Assembly: GCA_024362935.1 (NCBI GenBank)
Contig: JANCRA010000116.1
Coordinates: 866,501-930,500, forward strand
Source of the DNA: Setophaga petechia
Taxonomy: Eukaryota; Chordata; Aves; Passeriformes; Parulidae
DNA length: 64,000 bases
Reading direction: 5' to 3'
Below, in pieces: positions 11,201-23,900 of the stretch; position 1 is the first letter of the stretch; every line of letters begins with the position of its first letter. Under the pieces are notes generated by a model. It was not told where the DNA came from. It searched no databases and was given only the letters and a program-made list of their open reading frames with translations. Made by a program: the position numbers and the translations under genes.

Positions 11201-14200
11201 TGAGCCCAACCATGCACCAGCAGCACCATGCTCAGCCCCAGAGTGTCCTCGTGTGCCTCACCCACACATTTCTGTGGCACCCCAGCTCCCTGCTCCAATG
11301 CCTGCCAACCCTTTCCAGGCTGAGATTTTTCCTGAGATCCTTTCTAAACATCCTCTGGTGCAGCTGAGCCCACATCAGGGGTTCTGTGCACAGGAGGGTG
11401 CTGGCCTGAGCCCCACACACACACAGGGACATGGGCTGGATCCCCATGGAATTGTGTCTGTGTCCTGTCCCTTGCCAGCATTCCCCAAACTGGGGCCAGA
11501 ACTGAAGGGCAGAATGGATTAATCACAATTTTGAAAAGAACCACATCACCACAGCTTTTAATTAAGTAATATTAATTGTATACATTTAATTTTATGATGC
11601 TACTGATAAAGGAATGTCTTCAAAACAAATTACTCTCTCATAAATCTGTTAAATTTTTTTTAAATGGTAGAGGCCATTGTTTGTGTGTGGTATGAGCCAG
11701 TAACAGCTGATATTTAATCCATTAACTTAACACTTTCCAAAATTGATGGAAGAATAATTGATACCCTTTAGGAACCCTTTAAGGAAGAGCTGTACTCCCT
11801 ACAAATACTGATGGGGCAAACAGATCAGAAATTAATTTTTCCATTAATGGAATGGTGACTTGGCACTTAGAAAGGGTGAAGTTTAATTAGTTCCTTGCCA
11901 GCTGGGCTCCCTCCCTTCCTGGTGACAAACCCTTGGTTGGTCACAGCTCTCATTTTTGCCTTTCCCATCCAGGTTGGGCCAGGTGTGCTGTTCTCCACAT
12001 GACCTCTGCCCTGTGCTCTGTTTTCCAGGATCCCTGGCTCAGTGGTTTGGAAGCAGCTCCTGAGTACCTGAGGAAGCAGGAGCAGGAGCTGGGGGCTGTG
12101 CAGGCTCCCAGGTGTGCCAGGGACAGGCTGGGGCAGCTCTGCAGGACCTGGGAGCTCCTCCAGCCCCGCTCCCCACCGGCAGCACCGTTCCCTAGGGCTG
12201 ATCCCTGGCATTCCTCCCTGCTGAGGGACGTGCAGCTGAAACCTTGGGACACTGCTGACCTGCAGGACATGCAGCTGAAACCCTGGGACACTGCTGACCT
12301 GCAGGATGTGCAGCTGAAACCCTGGGACACTGCTGACCTGCAGCACATGCAGCTGAAACCCTGGGGTGCTGCTGACCTGCAGGACATGCAGCAGAAACCT
12401 TGGGGTGCTGCTGAGCTGAAGGATGTGCAGCAGAAACCTTGGGACACTGCTGACTTGCAGGATGTGCAACAGAAACCTTGGGACACTGCTGACCTGCAGG
12501 ATGTGCAACAGAAACCCTGCAGTGCTGCTGAGCCACAGGATGTGCAGCTGAAGCCCTGGGACACTGCTGACCTGCAGGATGTGCAGCTGAAGCCCTGCAG
12601 TGCTGCTGAGCCACAGGATGTGCAGCTGAAGCCCTGCAATGCTGCTGACCTGCAGGATGTTCATCTGAAACCTCGGGGTGCTGCTGACTTGCAGGACATA
12701 CAGCTGAAGTCCTGCAGTACTGCTGAGCCACAGGAGATGCACCTGAAGCCCTGGGACATTGCTGACCTGCAGGATGTGCAGCTGAAGCCCTGGAACACTG
12801 CTGAGCCACAGGAGATGCACCTGAAGCTCTGGAGCACTGCTGATCTGCAGGATGTGCACCTGAAACCTCGGGGTGCTGCTGACCTGCAGGACGTGCAGCT
12901 GAAGCCCTGCAGTACTGCTGAGCCACAGGAGATGAGCCTAAAGCCCTGCAATGTTCCTTACCTGCAGGACATGCTCCTGAAGCCCAGCAGTACTGCTGAA
13001 CCACAGGACATGCACCTGAAGCCCTGGAACACCACTGACCTGCAGGATGTGCAGCTGAAGCCCTGGAGCACTGCTGATCTGCAGGACATGCACCTGAAAC
13101 CCTGCAGTACTGCTGAGCCACAGGACATGCAGCTGAAGCCCTGCAGTGCTGCTGACCTGCACAATGTGCATCTGAAGCCCTGCAATGTTCCTTACCTGCA
13201 GGACATGCAGCTGAAGCCCAGCAGTGCTGCTGATCTGCAAGTGCACACCCAGCCCGCAGCCATGGGGCACCCCAGTGCCAGGGCAGAGCCCCGTGCCCCT
13301 GTGGCACAGCCCCCCCGTGCAGGGAGCCCTGCAGCTGCCCCCCGTGCCCACGGGGAGCTGGGCAGGCCGGGCAGCTCCCTCACCCTGCGCCCCCAGAGCC
13401 GGGCACACAGCCCCAGCCTGGCCAGCACCCTGCCTGGGCAGCAGGGGCTGGGCACAGAGCCCTGGCACAGGGCTGGGGGTGCTGCTGCTGAGGCTCCTGC
13501 TGCCCCTGCTGCAGCTGCAGCTGCTCAGGAGCCAGCCCAGCAGCCCCAGAGCATCCAGGCTGGGGAGGGACAGCCCCTGAGGGTCAGGCAGCCCCAGCTC
13601 CTGCCTGCAGCCCTGGGGCACAGACACAGTGCCAGGGCAGGGGGGCTCAGCCAGGAAACGAAGCCATCCACTGAACCCCCTCCTCTGAGCCCATCCCAGC
13701 AGGAGGAGACCTCACCTGGCCACACCCAGCTCCAGGAGATCCCACCTGGCCACACCCAGCTGCAGGAGATCCCACCTGGCCACACCCAGCCCCGGGAGAT
13801 CCCACCTGGCCACACCCAGCTCCAGGAGATCCCACCTGGCCACACCCAGCCCCGGGAGATCCCACCTGGCCACACCCAGCCCCGGGAGAGCTCACCTGGC
13901 CACACCCAGCCTCGGGAGATCCCACCTGGCCACACCCAGCCCCGGGAGATCCCACCTGGCCACACCCAGCCCCGGGAGAGCTCAGAGGGCCCAGGAGCAG
14001 CTGCACAAAGGGATTTGCTGAAGGGCCCCAGTGAGGTGTTGGCAGAGGGCAGGAAAAGCCCTGAGGAGCCACCTGTCCTTCCAGGAGGGGCTGTGAGGGA
14101 GCAGAGGGGTCCTGCTCACCCTTTACCTGCAGATGAGGCTGTGAGGGAGCAGAGGGGTCCTGCTCACCCTTTACCTGCCCATGAGGCTTTGTCCACCACT

Positions 14201-17200
14201 CCTGAGGCTCCCTCATCCCCAGTGAGGAGATTCCTGAGCTGTGTGCACATCACCCTCTCCTCCAGGGTCCCTCACCCCAGTGCCAGCAGTGGGAAGGGGC
14301 TCCAGGTGTGGGACAAGGCTCCAGGGAGGGCTCAGGCAGTGACTTTACAGGCAGTGACTTTACAGGCAGCTGCAGAAGCCTCGGTGGGAGATGTTCCTAA
14401 ATCCCCTGGTGCTGAGGGCATCCCCAGCCCAGCTGAGCCTGGGGCAGGTCCCAGGCAGGAGCTGCAGGGCAGGGCCAGGGCCCGGCTCACACAGGGCACC
14501 CCCAGCCCTGCCCCTCGTGCCAGGAGCACTCGAGATGCTGCCACCCAGATCAGCACGGAGAGCCCCCCCAGAGCCACGTTCTCAGCAGAAATCCGTGTGG
14601 ATCCCCAGGACAGGGGAGGTGCTGCCCTGCAGCCATCGCTCCCTGCAGCTCCACCCCAGCAGGAGATTCCTCCCTTCCCAAGGCAGCCTGGTGAGCAAAT
14701 TTCTGTCTGACAGCTGCCTGTGCACTGAATCTGCACTGGGTCAGGCTGCTGATAAATGTGAAAGCCCAAAACCAAACCCAGCTCTTTTGTGGAAATGACA
14801 TCCCTGGGATAATTGGGATGTTTGAAGTTGCTCAACTCTTCAACTTGGGTTTTCCAGCCCTGTCAGGAGGGGTTTGTGTGGAACAGTTGGGATTCAGTTC
14901 AGGTTTCTCTAGAACTGAATCCTCTGTGTCCAGGTTTGGTTGGAGAGTATTTTCTGGTTTGATTTGGTTCACTTGAAGTTCAGTGAGAGCTGGGTCTGGT
15001 TACTGATTTACTCTCTAGTCAAGATAGCACCAAAAATCAGAGGGAAATGGGCACATTGCTGCTTTTAATAGAATAAAGCAGCAAAGTGCAGGGTTTGGGG
15101 TATCTGTCAGCAGGGACATGTGGATGTTCACGGGTTTCCCACCCCAGTGGTGTTTGGTACTGGGGCTCTGTTGCTGCTTTTATTGACTTGAGGGACACAT
15201 CCCTGCTCCTTTGAGGGGATTCCCTCAAGCTGGGATCAGCTGGGAGCTCTGTGGGTACAGGAGATGTTTCTGTAAGTCACTGTTTGCCACCCTGATCACA
15301 TTTTTAATATTGAATAGGAGAAGCTGTTTTTCCAGATAAGGGATGGTAACCTTCTACCTGTGGGTGGGGATTAAAACATTAATTTAATTTAGCTAATGAA
15401 ATATCAATTTAATTTAATTTAGCTAATGAAATAGCAATCCCTGTTGCTGAAGAGCAGGGTATTGCTCAGGCTGTAGCAGCAGGAGCACCCTGAGCAGCCT
15501 GCCCAGCCCTGCCCTGCTGCACGAGGGGTTCCCAGCCTGGCTCCTGCTCACTGTCTGCCTTTGTCCCCCAGCCCAGCCCCTGCTGCTGCCCTACAAGCCC
15601 TCAGGAAGCTCTGGCCTGTACTATGTGCCTTTCCAGAGAGCAGGAGCCAGCGTGGAGCCCGAGGCCAGCCCAGCCAGCTCCCACTCAGGTACTGCCCTCT
15701 GCCCAGGCTGGGTGGGGGTCTGTGCTGGGTTACCTGTGAGCCACGGGGGCAGCTCCTGCCTGCAGCTCTGCTCTCCTCTCTGGCCTGGCAGGGGGCTCCT
15801 GCTCCCCTCTGGCAGTGAAAAGGAGCAGAACTCAGTGTTGGCAGCCTGAGCATCCCTGGCTCTGCTCTGGGAATTACTGCTCACTTGGCATCCTTGCAGA
15901 TCTTCTGCAAAGAATGGACCACTGGGTTTATTACAGGTTATCACAGGTTTTTATTACAGGTTTTCACAGGTTTTTATTGCAGGTTATCACAGGTTTTATT
16001 TGCAGGTTGGTTTCACTCAGAGCTTTTTAACATGCAGAGTTTGGTCTGCAGACAAGACTCAGGTTAGAGGTGTCCAGTTCCTGAATTCCAGCTGTGGGAT
16101 CAGGCTGATCCAGCAGTGCCAGAAGTGCCCAGATCACTCACTGCAGCCACAAATTGTGTTTGCCATGGTTTAGGTGTCCCTGCTCTCGACCTTTTTCAAG
16201 TTTATCTGGGGAATCGTGTCCAAAATGAGAGAAACAAATGTGATGCAAATCTGTTGTTTTGCAGAAATGATGGTGCCATATATAAAAATTCACTATGCAA
16301 ATGAAGCAGCACCAGGTTCTAGGAAAACGTACAGCAGGATGGAAAAATACATTTTGTTTTTCCCAGTCCCTGCTGCACCCAGGGCTCAGCTCAGGGGGAG
16401 CAGCTGAGGAACTGAGGGCAGGAGATCCATGGGATGTAACTGTTAGCATTCAAAATCACATCATCACACAGTGATTCTATGAGGTGCTTTTTATTAAGAG
16501 CTCTGGGAATTGGGGTGTTACAACCCAAATCTGATTCCCACCATACATTGGAGGTGAAGGTGTTTTATACTCTATCCTTACATAACTTCCATGTTAATTA
16601 TTAAACTTACATTGTTCTATTGTATACATAGATTTCAGCTAAACATAGCCCCCGTTAAATTTCCAACATATTTTCTCATGATTCTTCTTATGGTTATATA
16701 ATAATTATACTTAATTACTAAACAATCATCACATCTAACAATTCTATCATTTATCATACTGCTTATGCAGGTGCAGTGATCTGAGCAAACACAAAGCCTG
16801 ACATTTTAGAGTTCTATCTTTAACATTTTCAGGGCTCCACTATCAGAACCAGGTGGAGTTGGCAGGGATGAGGAATTGGTGGGGACAGTTCTGGGTTTGT
16901 GACCTTGGGACAGGGATCATGGAGTCACAGAATGGTTGGGTTGGAAGCACCTTAAAGGTCACCCCATCCCTCCCTGCCATGGCAGGGACCCCTCCCACTG
17001 TGCCAGGCTGCTCCAAACCCCATCCAGCCTGGCCTGGGCACTGCCAGGGCTCCTATTGCTGGTTCCTGGTGGCATTGTGTGTGCTGTCCCTGGCTGCTGC
17101 TGCCCTCACTCTGCTCTCTCTGTGCAGGCTCAGAGGATGCTCCTGCCCCGGGGGTGCTGGCTCTGGGGGATGAGCCCCCTGCAGCTGCCCAGCACACAGG

Positions 17201-17950
17201 GACAGTCCCTGGGCACTGGCCCAAGCTGGCCTGGGCTGAGGAGCACAGGACGCCGCTGGAGCAGCCCTCAGGTAATCAGAATGTGGCTTTGATTTTGTAA
17301 TTGTTTCTGTGTGTTCATACATGTGGGAGGTCAGAGCAGGGGATTTGACATTTCAGAATCTGTGGTTCTGGTGACATTGCTGGGTCAGCCAGGAAATGCT
17401 GGGTTTGACTCTGTTTTCTCTTCCTGTCTTTCTGCTTCTCCCTCACTGATACAATCCAGGTTTCCCTGGCAGGCTCTGGGCTCTGCATCCCTGGAGTGTC
17501 CCAGGCCAGGCTGCACAGGGCTGGCAGCACCTGGGACAGTGGGAGGGGTCCCTGCCATGGCAGGGGTGGCACTGGGTGGGATTTCAGGTACCTCCATAGG
17601 AAGGGACACAGGCCATTCCAGGATTCCATGGACAACTTGGCCATCAGTGTTTGCTGGCATTCCTGTGTCTCCAGGGCTTGTCAGGAATTCCCTGTGGCTG
17701 CAGCCAGCTGGGGTTCCCTGAGCAGGGAGGTCCTTGGGAGCTGCCCTGGAGGAAGGTCAGGGTTTGCCCTGTCCCTGTTCCCTGTCCCTGTTCCCTGTCC
17801 CTGTTCCCTGTCCCTGTCCTGCCCTGTCCCTGTCCCTGCCCTGGAGCAAGGTCAGGGTTTGTCCTGTCCCTATCCCTGTCCTGTCCCTGTCCCTGTCCCT
17901 GTTCCCTGTCCCATCCCTGTCCCTGTCCCTGTCCCTGTCCCTATCCCTGT

Positions 17951-17987
<37 letters not shown>

Positions 17988-20900
17988 TGCAGCAAGGTCA
18001 GGGTTTGCCCTGTCTGTGTCCCTGTCCCTGTCCCTGCCCTGGAGCAAGGTCAGGGTTTGTCCTGTCCCATCCCTGTCCCTGTCCCATCCCTGTCCCTGTC
18101 CCATCCCTGCCCTGTCCCATCCCTGTCCCTGTCCCTGTCCCTGTTCCCTGTCCCTGTCCCATCCCTGTCCCTGTCCCATCCCTGTCCCTGTCCCTGTCCC
18201 TGTCCTGTCCCTGCCCCTGTCCCATCCCTGTCCCTGTCCCTCTCCTGTCCCTGTCCCATCCCTGTCCCTGTCCCTGTCCCATCCCTGTCCCATCCCTGTC
18301 CCTGTCCCATCCCTGTTCCATGTCCCTGTCCCATCCCTGTCCTGTCCCTGTCCCTGTCCCATCCCTGCCCTGTCCCTGCCCTGTACCAAGGTCAGGGTTC
18401 CCCTCCAGGCTGTGTTTCTGGGGATGCTGCCCCAGGGTCAGGCTGAGCCAGCCCTGGGTGTCTCAGTGGCTCTGGTGGCAGCAGCTGGGACATCCCCGTG
18501 GTCCCTTTGTGCAGCACAAACCCTGAGTGAGTGCCTGATGCACTGCTGGGCTTTCATCCCTGCACACAGGTGCTGCAGCCAGACCATCCTGGGTGCTGTC
18601 CTGATGGTTCCTGGCCTGATGTGTTGATTGGGTTTCCATCTCATTGCTTTCATTGTTCACTTGAGGTTGGGTTCTGTTCTTTGAAGCTTTTCCTCTCAGC
18701 ATGGAGAGATTTTGATGTTTCCAGAAGATAATTTTTATTTGCACAGGAAAATTTCAATGATTATGTAAGTGTGCCACATCAATAACCTGGATAAAAATGA
18801 GAGGGGAACAAAAGTGTTAATATAAAATTATCTCCTAACACTTTTTTATTGCTATAATGGTCTAAAGGCCCAGGTAAGAAAAGAACTGTAAGGAGAAGGA
18901 ATATTTTGTGAAGGCAGCCAGTGCAGCTGGAACTTTAAAGAATCTTTCAGAAGAAAGACTTGCATGTCTTAAATCTTCCCTGACTTCTTCAGCCATATTT
19001 TTAGATGATCTAATAAAAGATTACCTCTACCCACAGAGCTTGTCTAGAGCTTAAAATTATGCAAGTTATGTATTTTTTTTTAAAAAAAGTTTCTCTATAC
19101 AAACTTATTTTTATTTTTTGCCTGTTTACATTCCTTCCATTTCTTGGTAACTTTCTAAAAAGCCAGGAATAGCAAAGTTCTGCCTGGCATTCCCAAGCCT
19201 GATCTCATTTGTCAGGAGGATGTGGAGGAAGCCTCTTACACAAGTTTATAAACATTGCCCTTGTATGGGAAGAAAAATTCCTGCACTTGCAGAGTTAGTG
19301 AGGCTGGGCCTGGCTGCAGCATCTGTGCTCTCTGTGTTCCACCACAGCCCCTGTGCTGGGGAGGGAGGAGACCCAAGCACCCAGTCCTTCCTACAGAAAC
19401 ACAAGGCACGTTTTAAAACTGGGCAGGTTTTACATTATATTAAAAATCACTTTGAAGCTGTTTTGGGGAGCAGTCCTGGCTCGTGCTGTGTGTGTGGCCA
19501 GGGCATCCCCACCCCTGGCAGTGCCCAGGGCCAGGCTGATGGGAATGGGGGCACCCTGGGGTGGTGGGAGTGTCCCTGCCCATGGCACTGGGTGGGCTTT
19601 GGGGTCCCTTCCATGGCTCCAATAAAGGCTCAGCTCAGGGCAGTTCCCTGAGGTAGAACCAGATTCCTCCCCAGCTTCACTTGGATATAAGATTCTCTTG
19701 GATTCCATGTTGCAAAAGATAGAAAACATTTATTTATGTGATTTTAATAATGCTCAAACCTCATCTCCAGGTTCACTGCGTTTGGGAATGAGCTCTGTCA
19801 TCCTGCTTTTAATCCTTTGTGGTGTTTTGGGTGTTTGAGGATAAACCCCTGCACTTCAGTGAAGCATTGCTGTGTTTTGTGTCTTGCAGAGCTCCCAGGT
19901 GTCTCTCAGCGTGCAGAGCCCTCCCGTGGTGCCCCCGAGCCCCGTGCCATGCCCAGCAGGCAGAGCTGCAGCCAGCGTGCCAGGGAGCCCTGCAGGGCCA
20001 GGCCTGGAGCTGCCCACGCTGCCCAGGGCACAGCTGGGCACTTCTTTGCCCTCCCTGCAGAGGCTGACGACAGCAGGAGCGAGGAGCTGAGTGCCAGGGC
20101 GTCCTTTGGGCACGGGGCAGCTGGCACGGGGCTGTGCCAGGGCGCTGCTGGCACCCAGCCTGCCCCACCAGGCCCAGCTGCCCCCCTGCAGGACGGCGTG
20201 GGCAAGGCACCACGGCACAGGGGCCATGCCAAGGGCGGCCTGGACGAGCTGTGGCTGAGGTTCCTGGAGCGCCAGGGCACCCAGCAGCAGCTCAGGGGCA
20301 GCGGGCAGCTGAGCCTGGTGCAGCGCCTGGACCGGCTGGCCAGGCTCCTGCAGAACCCCATCAGGCACACCCTGGCACCCACTGCTGCTGGGGACAGGGC
20401 TCCTGAGCAGGGAGTGCAGGGAAGGGAGCAGCCAGGAACGGGGCTGGCAGGAAAAGCCAGGTCTGGGAGCAGCACGGAGCCAAAGGGACAGAGGCCACCT
20501 GTGAGCCATGGCAGCAGCAGCCCAGGGCAGCAAGGGGCAGCCAGGCCGGGCCAGAGGGTGACCCAGCACCTGGGCAGCATCCTGGAGGAGCAGCAGCACC
20601 TGGGCAGCATCCTGGAGGAGCAGCAGCACCTGGGCAGGATCCTGGAGCAGCAGCAGCACCTGGGCAGCATCCTGGAGGAGCAGCAGCACCTGGGCAGCAT
20701 CCTGGAGGAGCAGCAGCACCTGGGCAGGATCCTGGAGCAGCAGCAGCAGCACTTGGGCAGGATCCTGGGGGAGCAGCAGCACCTGGGCAGTGTCCTGGAG
20801 CAGCAGCAGCACCTGGGCAGCATCTTGGGGGAGCAGCAGCACCTGGGCATCCCCAGTGACAGCTCCTCAGAGAGCAGGCTGAGCTCAGAGCCCAGCAGCT

Positions 20901-23900
20901 GCAGCACCTCAGCCTGGGACACGGGGACAGGGCTGGACACCTCCCCTGCCTCTGGGGACAGCAGCTCCCTGTCCCTGTCCACCATTGACACGGCCAGGCT
21001 GCTCAGGGCATTCGGGCAGCACAGGCTGGCCCCAAGCACTGACACCCCCAGCCCAGCCCCAGAGCTGGCCCCAGAGCTGGCCCCAGAGCTGTCCCCGAGG
21101 CTGGCCCAGCTGTACCGTGCCATCAGCCAGCAGAAGAGACGCTCTGAGAAGTGGCAGGAGCAGAGTGGAGGAGCTGGGACTGCAGGAGGTCCCCAGGGAG
21201 CTGCTCAGAGCCTCGGGAAGGGACAGCAGAGCCAGGTAAGAGCCCCCTGAGCCCAGCCCTGCCCCATCCCCATGGGAGCCCCACTGCTGCCAGCTCTGGG
21301 AGCTGGGAACCACTGGGAATCCCTGGGAGTCACTGAGGGTCAGTGGGAGCCACTGGGAATCTCTGGGAGTCACTGGGAATCTTTGGGAATCTCTGAGAGT
21401 CACTGGGAATCACTGAGAGTCTCTGGGAATATCTGGGAATGACTGAGAGTCAGTGGGAATCACTGGGAATCACTGAGAGTCTCTGGGAATATCTGGGAAT
21501 CTCTGGGAATCACTGGGAATCTCTGGGAATCTGTGGGAATCACTTAGAGTCTCTAGGAGTCTCTGGGAACCACTGGGAGTCACTGGGAATCTCTGAGAAT
21601 CTCTGAAAATCCCTGGGAATCTACTGAGAATCACTGGGAATAACTGGGAATCATTGAGAATCACTGAGAGTCTCTGGGAATCTCTGGGAACCACTGGGAA
21701 TCTCTGGGAATCTCTGAGAATCACTGGGAATCTCTGGGTATCTCTGGGAATCTCTGGGAATCACTGGGAATCTCAGAATCATTTGCAGTCACTGGTTTGC
21801 AGGGGAGGCTTCTGCCTTCCATGGGGGCAGCCCCATCCAAGGTCTGCAGGAGCCAGGGCAGCAGCCCAGGCTGGCACACACCAGGGCAGCAGCCCAGACT
21901 GGCATACACCAGGGCACAGCTCAGGCTGGCACACACCAGGGCAGCAGCCCAGACTGGCACACACCAGGACAACAGCCCAGGCTGGCACACACCAGGGCAG
22001 CAGCTCAGGCTGGCACACACCAGGGCAGCAGCCCAGACTGGCATACACCAGGGCACAGCTCAGGCTGGCACACACCAGGGCACAACTCAGGCTGGCACAC
22101 ACCAGGTGTGCCCTCCTTGTCTCCATCCCTTGGGGACAGACCCATCCCTGCCGTGCCACTCCCTGGGGTCAGACCCATCCCTGCTGTGCCAGTCCCTGGG
22201 GACAGACCCATCCCTGCTGTGCCAGTCCCTGGGCACAGACCCATCCCTGCTGTGCCAGTCCCTGGGCACAGACCCATCCCTGCTGTGCCAGTCCCTGGGC
22301 ACAGACACCTGCAGGCTCAGCCTTGGGCAGTGCCCAGCCATGCTGAGGTTGTCAATCTGATGAAATTCCAGCCAGGACATCCCTGGGCAAGGATCCACAC
22401 AATTATTGGAGTTTTCCTGCTGCTGGGCTGGTAAAAATTTGTGAATTGTTTTGTCTGGCTGGTTGTGAGGTTTTGTTTCCTTTAAAGAGCTGAGAATTCC
22501 AGGTGAGAGCTCTGCAGTGCAGCTCTGTGAAAGGGGAGGGAAGAATTCCCACAGGTGAATTGGGCTGCTGCCCTTGGCAGGAGAAATGGAAATGTTCTTA
22601 AAGAGGGACTCAGCCTGGATTTGGGGATTTTAGTGAGGAATTACAGAGTTCAGGGGTTCTGTGGTACACAGGAATGCTGAAAAGCGCAGAACGAATGAGG
22701 AATATTGAATTATTTCTTTCATTTTTTTGTATTTCCAGATGAAAGTGGAACTGGCATCATTACTACCAGATTTAATTTAAATTTCTATTTTATTTTATAG
22801 AAACAGCTCCAAGTCTGTTTGTCAAATCAGCCAGTGAATTATGAAATAATGAAAAATAATGCCAATAACAAAATTAATCTAGGAGAGAAACAATCTTTTT
22901 TAAGTTGAAGAATGGTTTAAAAATATTTTATTTAATATTTTTATTCATAACATTTATTTGAAGGTAAAATAAACCTGTTCTGAACTATGCAATGTTAGGA
23001 CTATTAACCAGAACAGCAGCATTAAGATCCAACATTTCTGGCACAGTTGTAGAATTCAGAAGATGATTTTATTCCACGTTCCATTCACAAGATGAATTTT
23101 TCAGGGTCCATTGAGCCTTAAACCCAAATCTGATTTTTTAACCTGTTAAATCACCTGTGAGATGACAAATGGAATTAATGCTATGGGGAATAAAACCTTT
23201 AGAGGCTCATTGAATGCCCATGGCATTTAGAAATTTTGGAATTTTTTATCTGCTGGGTAAATATTCTGGCATTAGAAACTTAGCAATTTTTTATCTGCTG
23301 GTGAATTACTCTTTTTAAAAAATCCATCTGAAGACACACGTGACCCCCCTCAAATAAGGAGTGAGAGAAGATAGATGGCAAAATAGTAAATTTAATTTCA
23401 AATTCCGATTTGGGTCACTTCTGGGCTGTTTAGCTGAGGAGAAGTCAAGATTTATTTGCATTTTTAGTGCAGATGTCTGGTTCTGACAGAGCCCAGCTCT
23501 CAGAGAGATCCCTGCCCCAGTCCCTGGGGGATGCTGCATTTGCAGCTCAGTTTTCCTTATTTGAGGGGGGTCATGTGTGTCTTCAGATGGATTTTTTAAA
23601 AAGAATATTTCACCATTGCCAGCCCAGGCTGGGTGGCTGCTGCTGGGCACTGCTGCAGTGCAGGGGAGGGGATATTTGGGGTTTTTCTCCCTGCTTTGAC
23701 ACGTTTTTGCCAAGCACATAATTCAGATTCACAGTTCACAATTCAAATGTTCACATGCTCCATTATCTGAAAGGGAATCCATATCCATGGAGTGTGCAGT
23801 GCCTCTCCTGGAGCTGGGATAGTTACAGGAAATTAAAGAAAAGCAGATTTATGAGAGCCAAAATGAAGTTTTGTTTGGATGATAGAGCTCCAGTCAAAGG

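Noticed and set aside
11867..13307. Minus-strand frames of 330 and 371 codons opposite the large ALMS1 exon
   Set aside because: The 39-bp repeat has no stops in several frames. The plus frame alone has splice sites and matches to ALMS1.
19856..21123. Minus-strand frames opposite ALMS1 exon 19890-21235 (405 and 328 codons)
   Set aside because: GC-rich shadow frames of a clearly identified coding exon.
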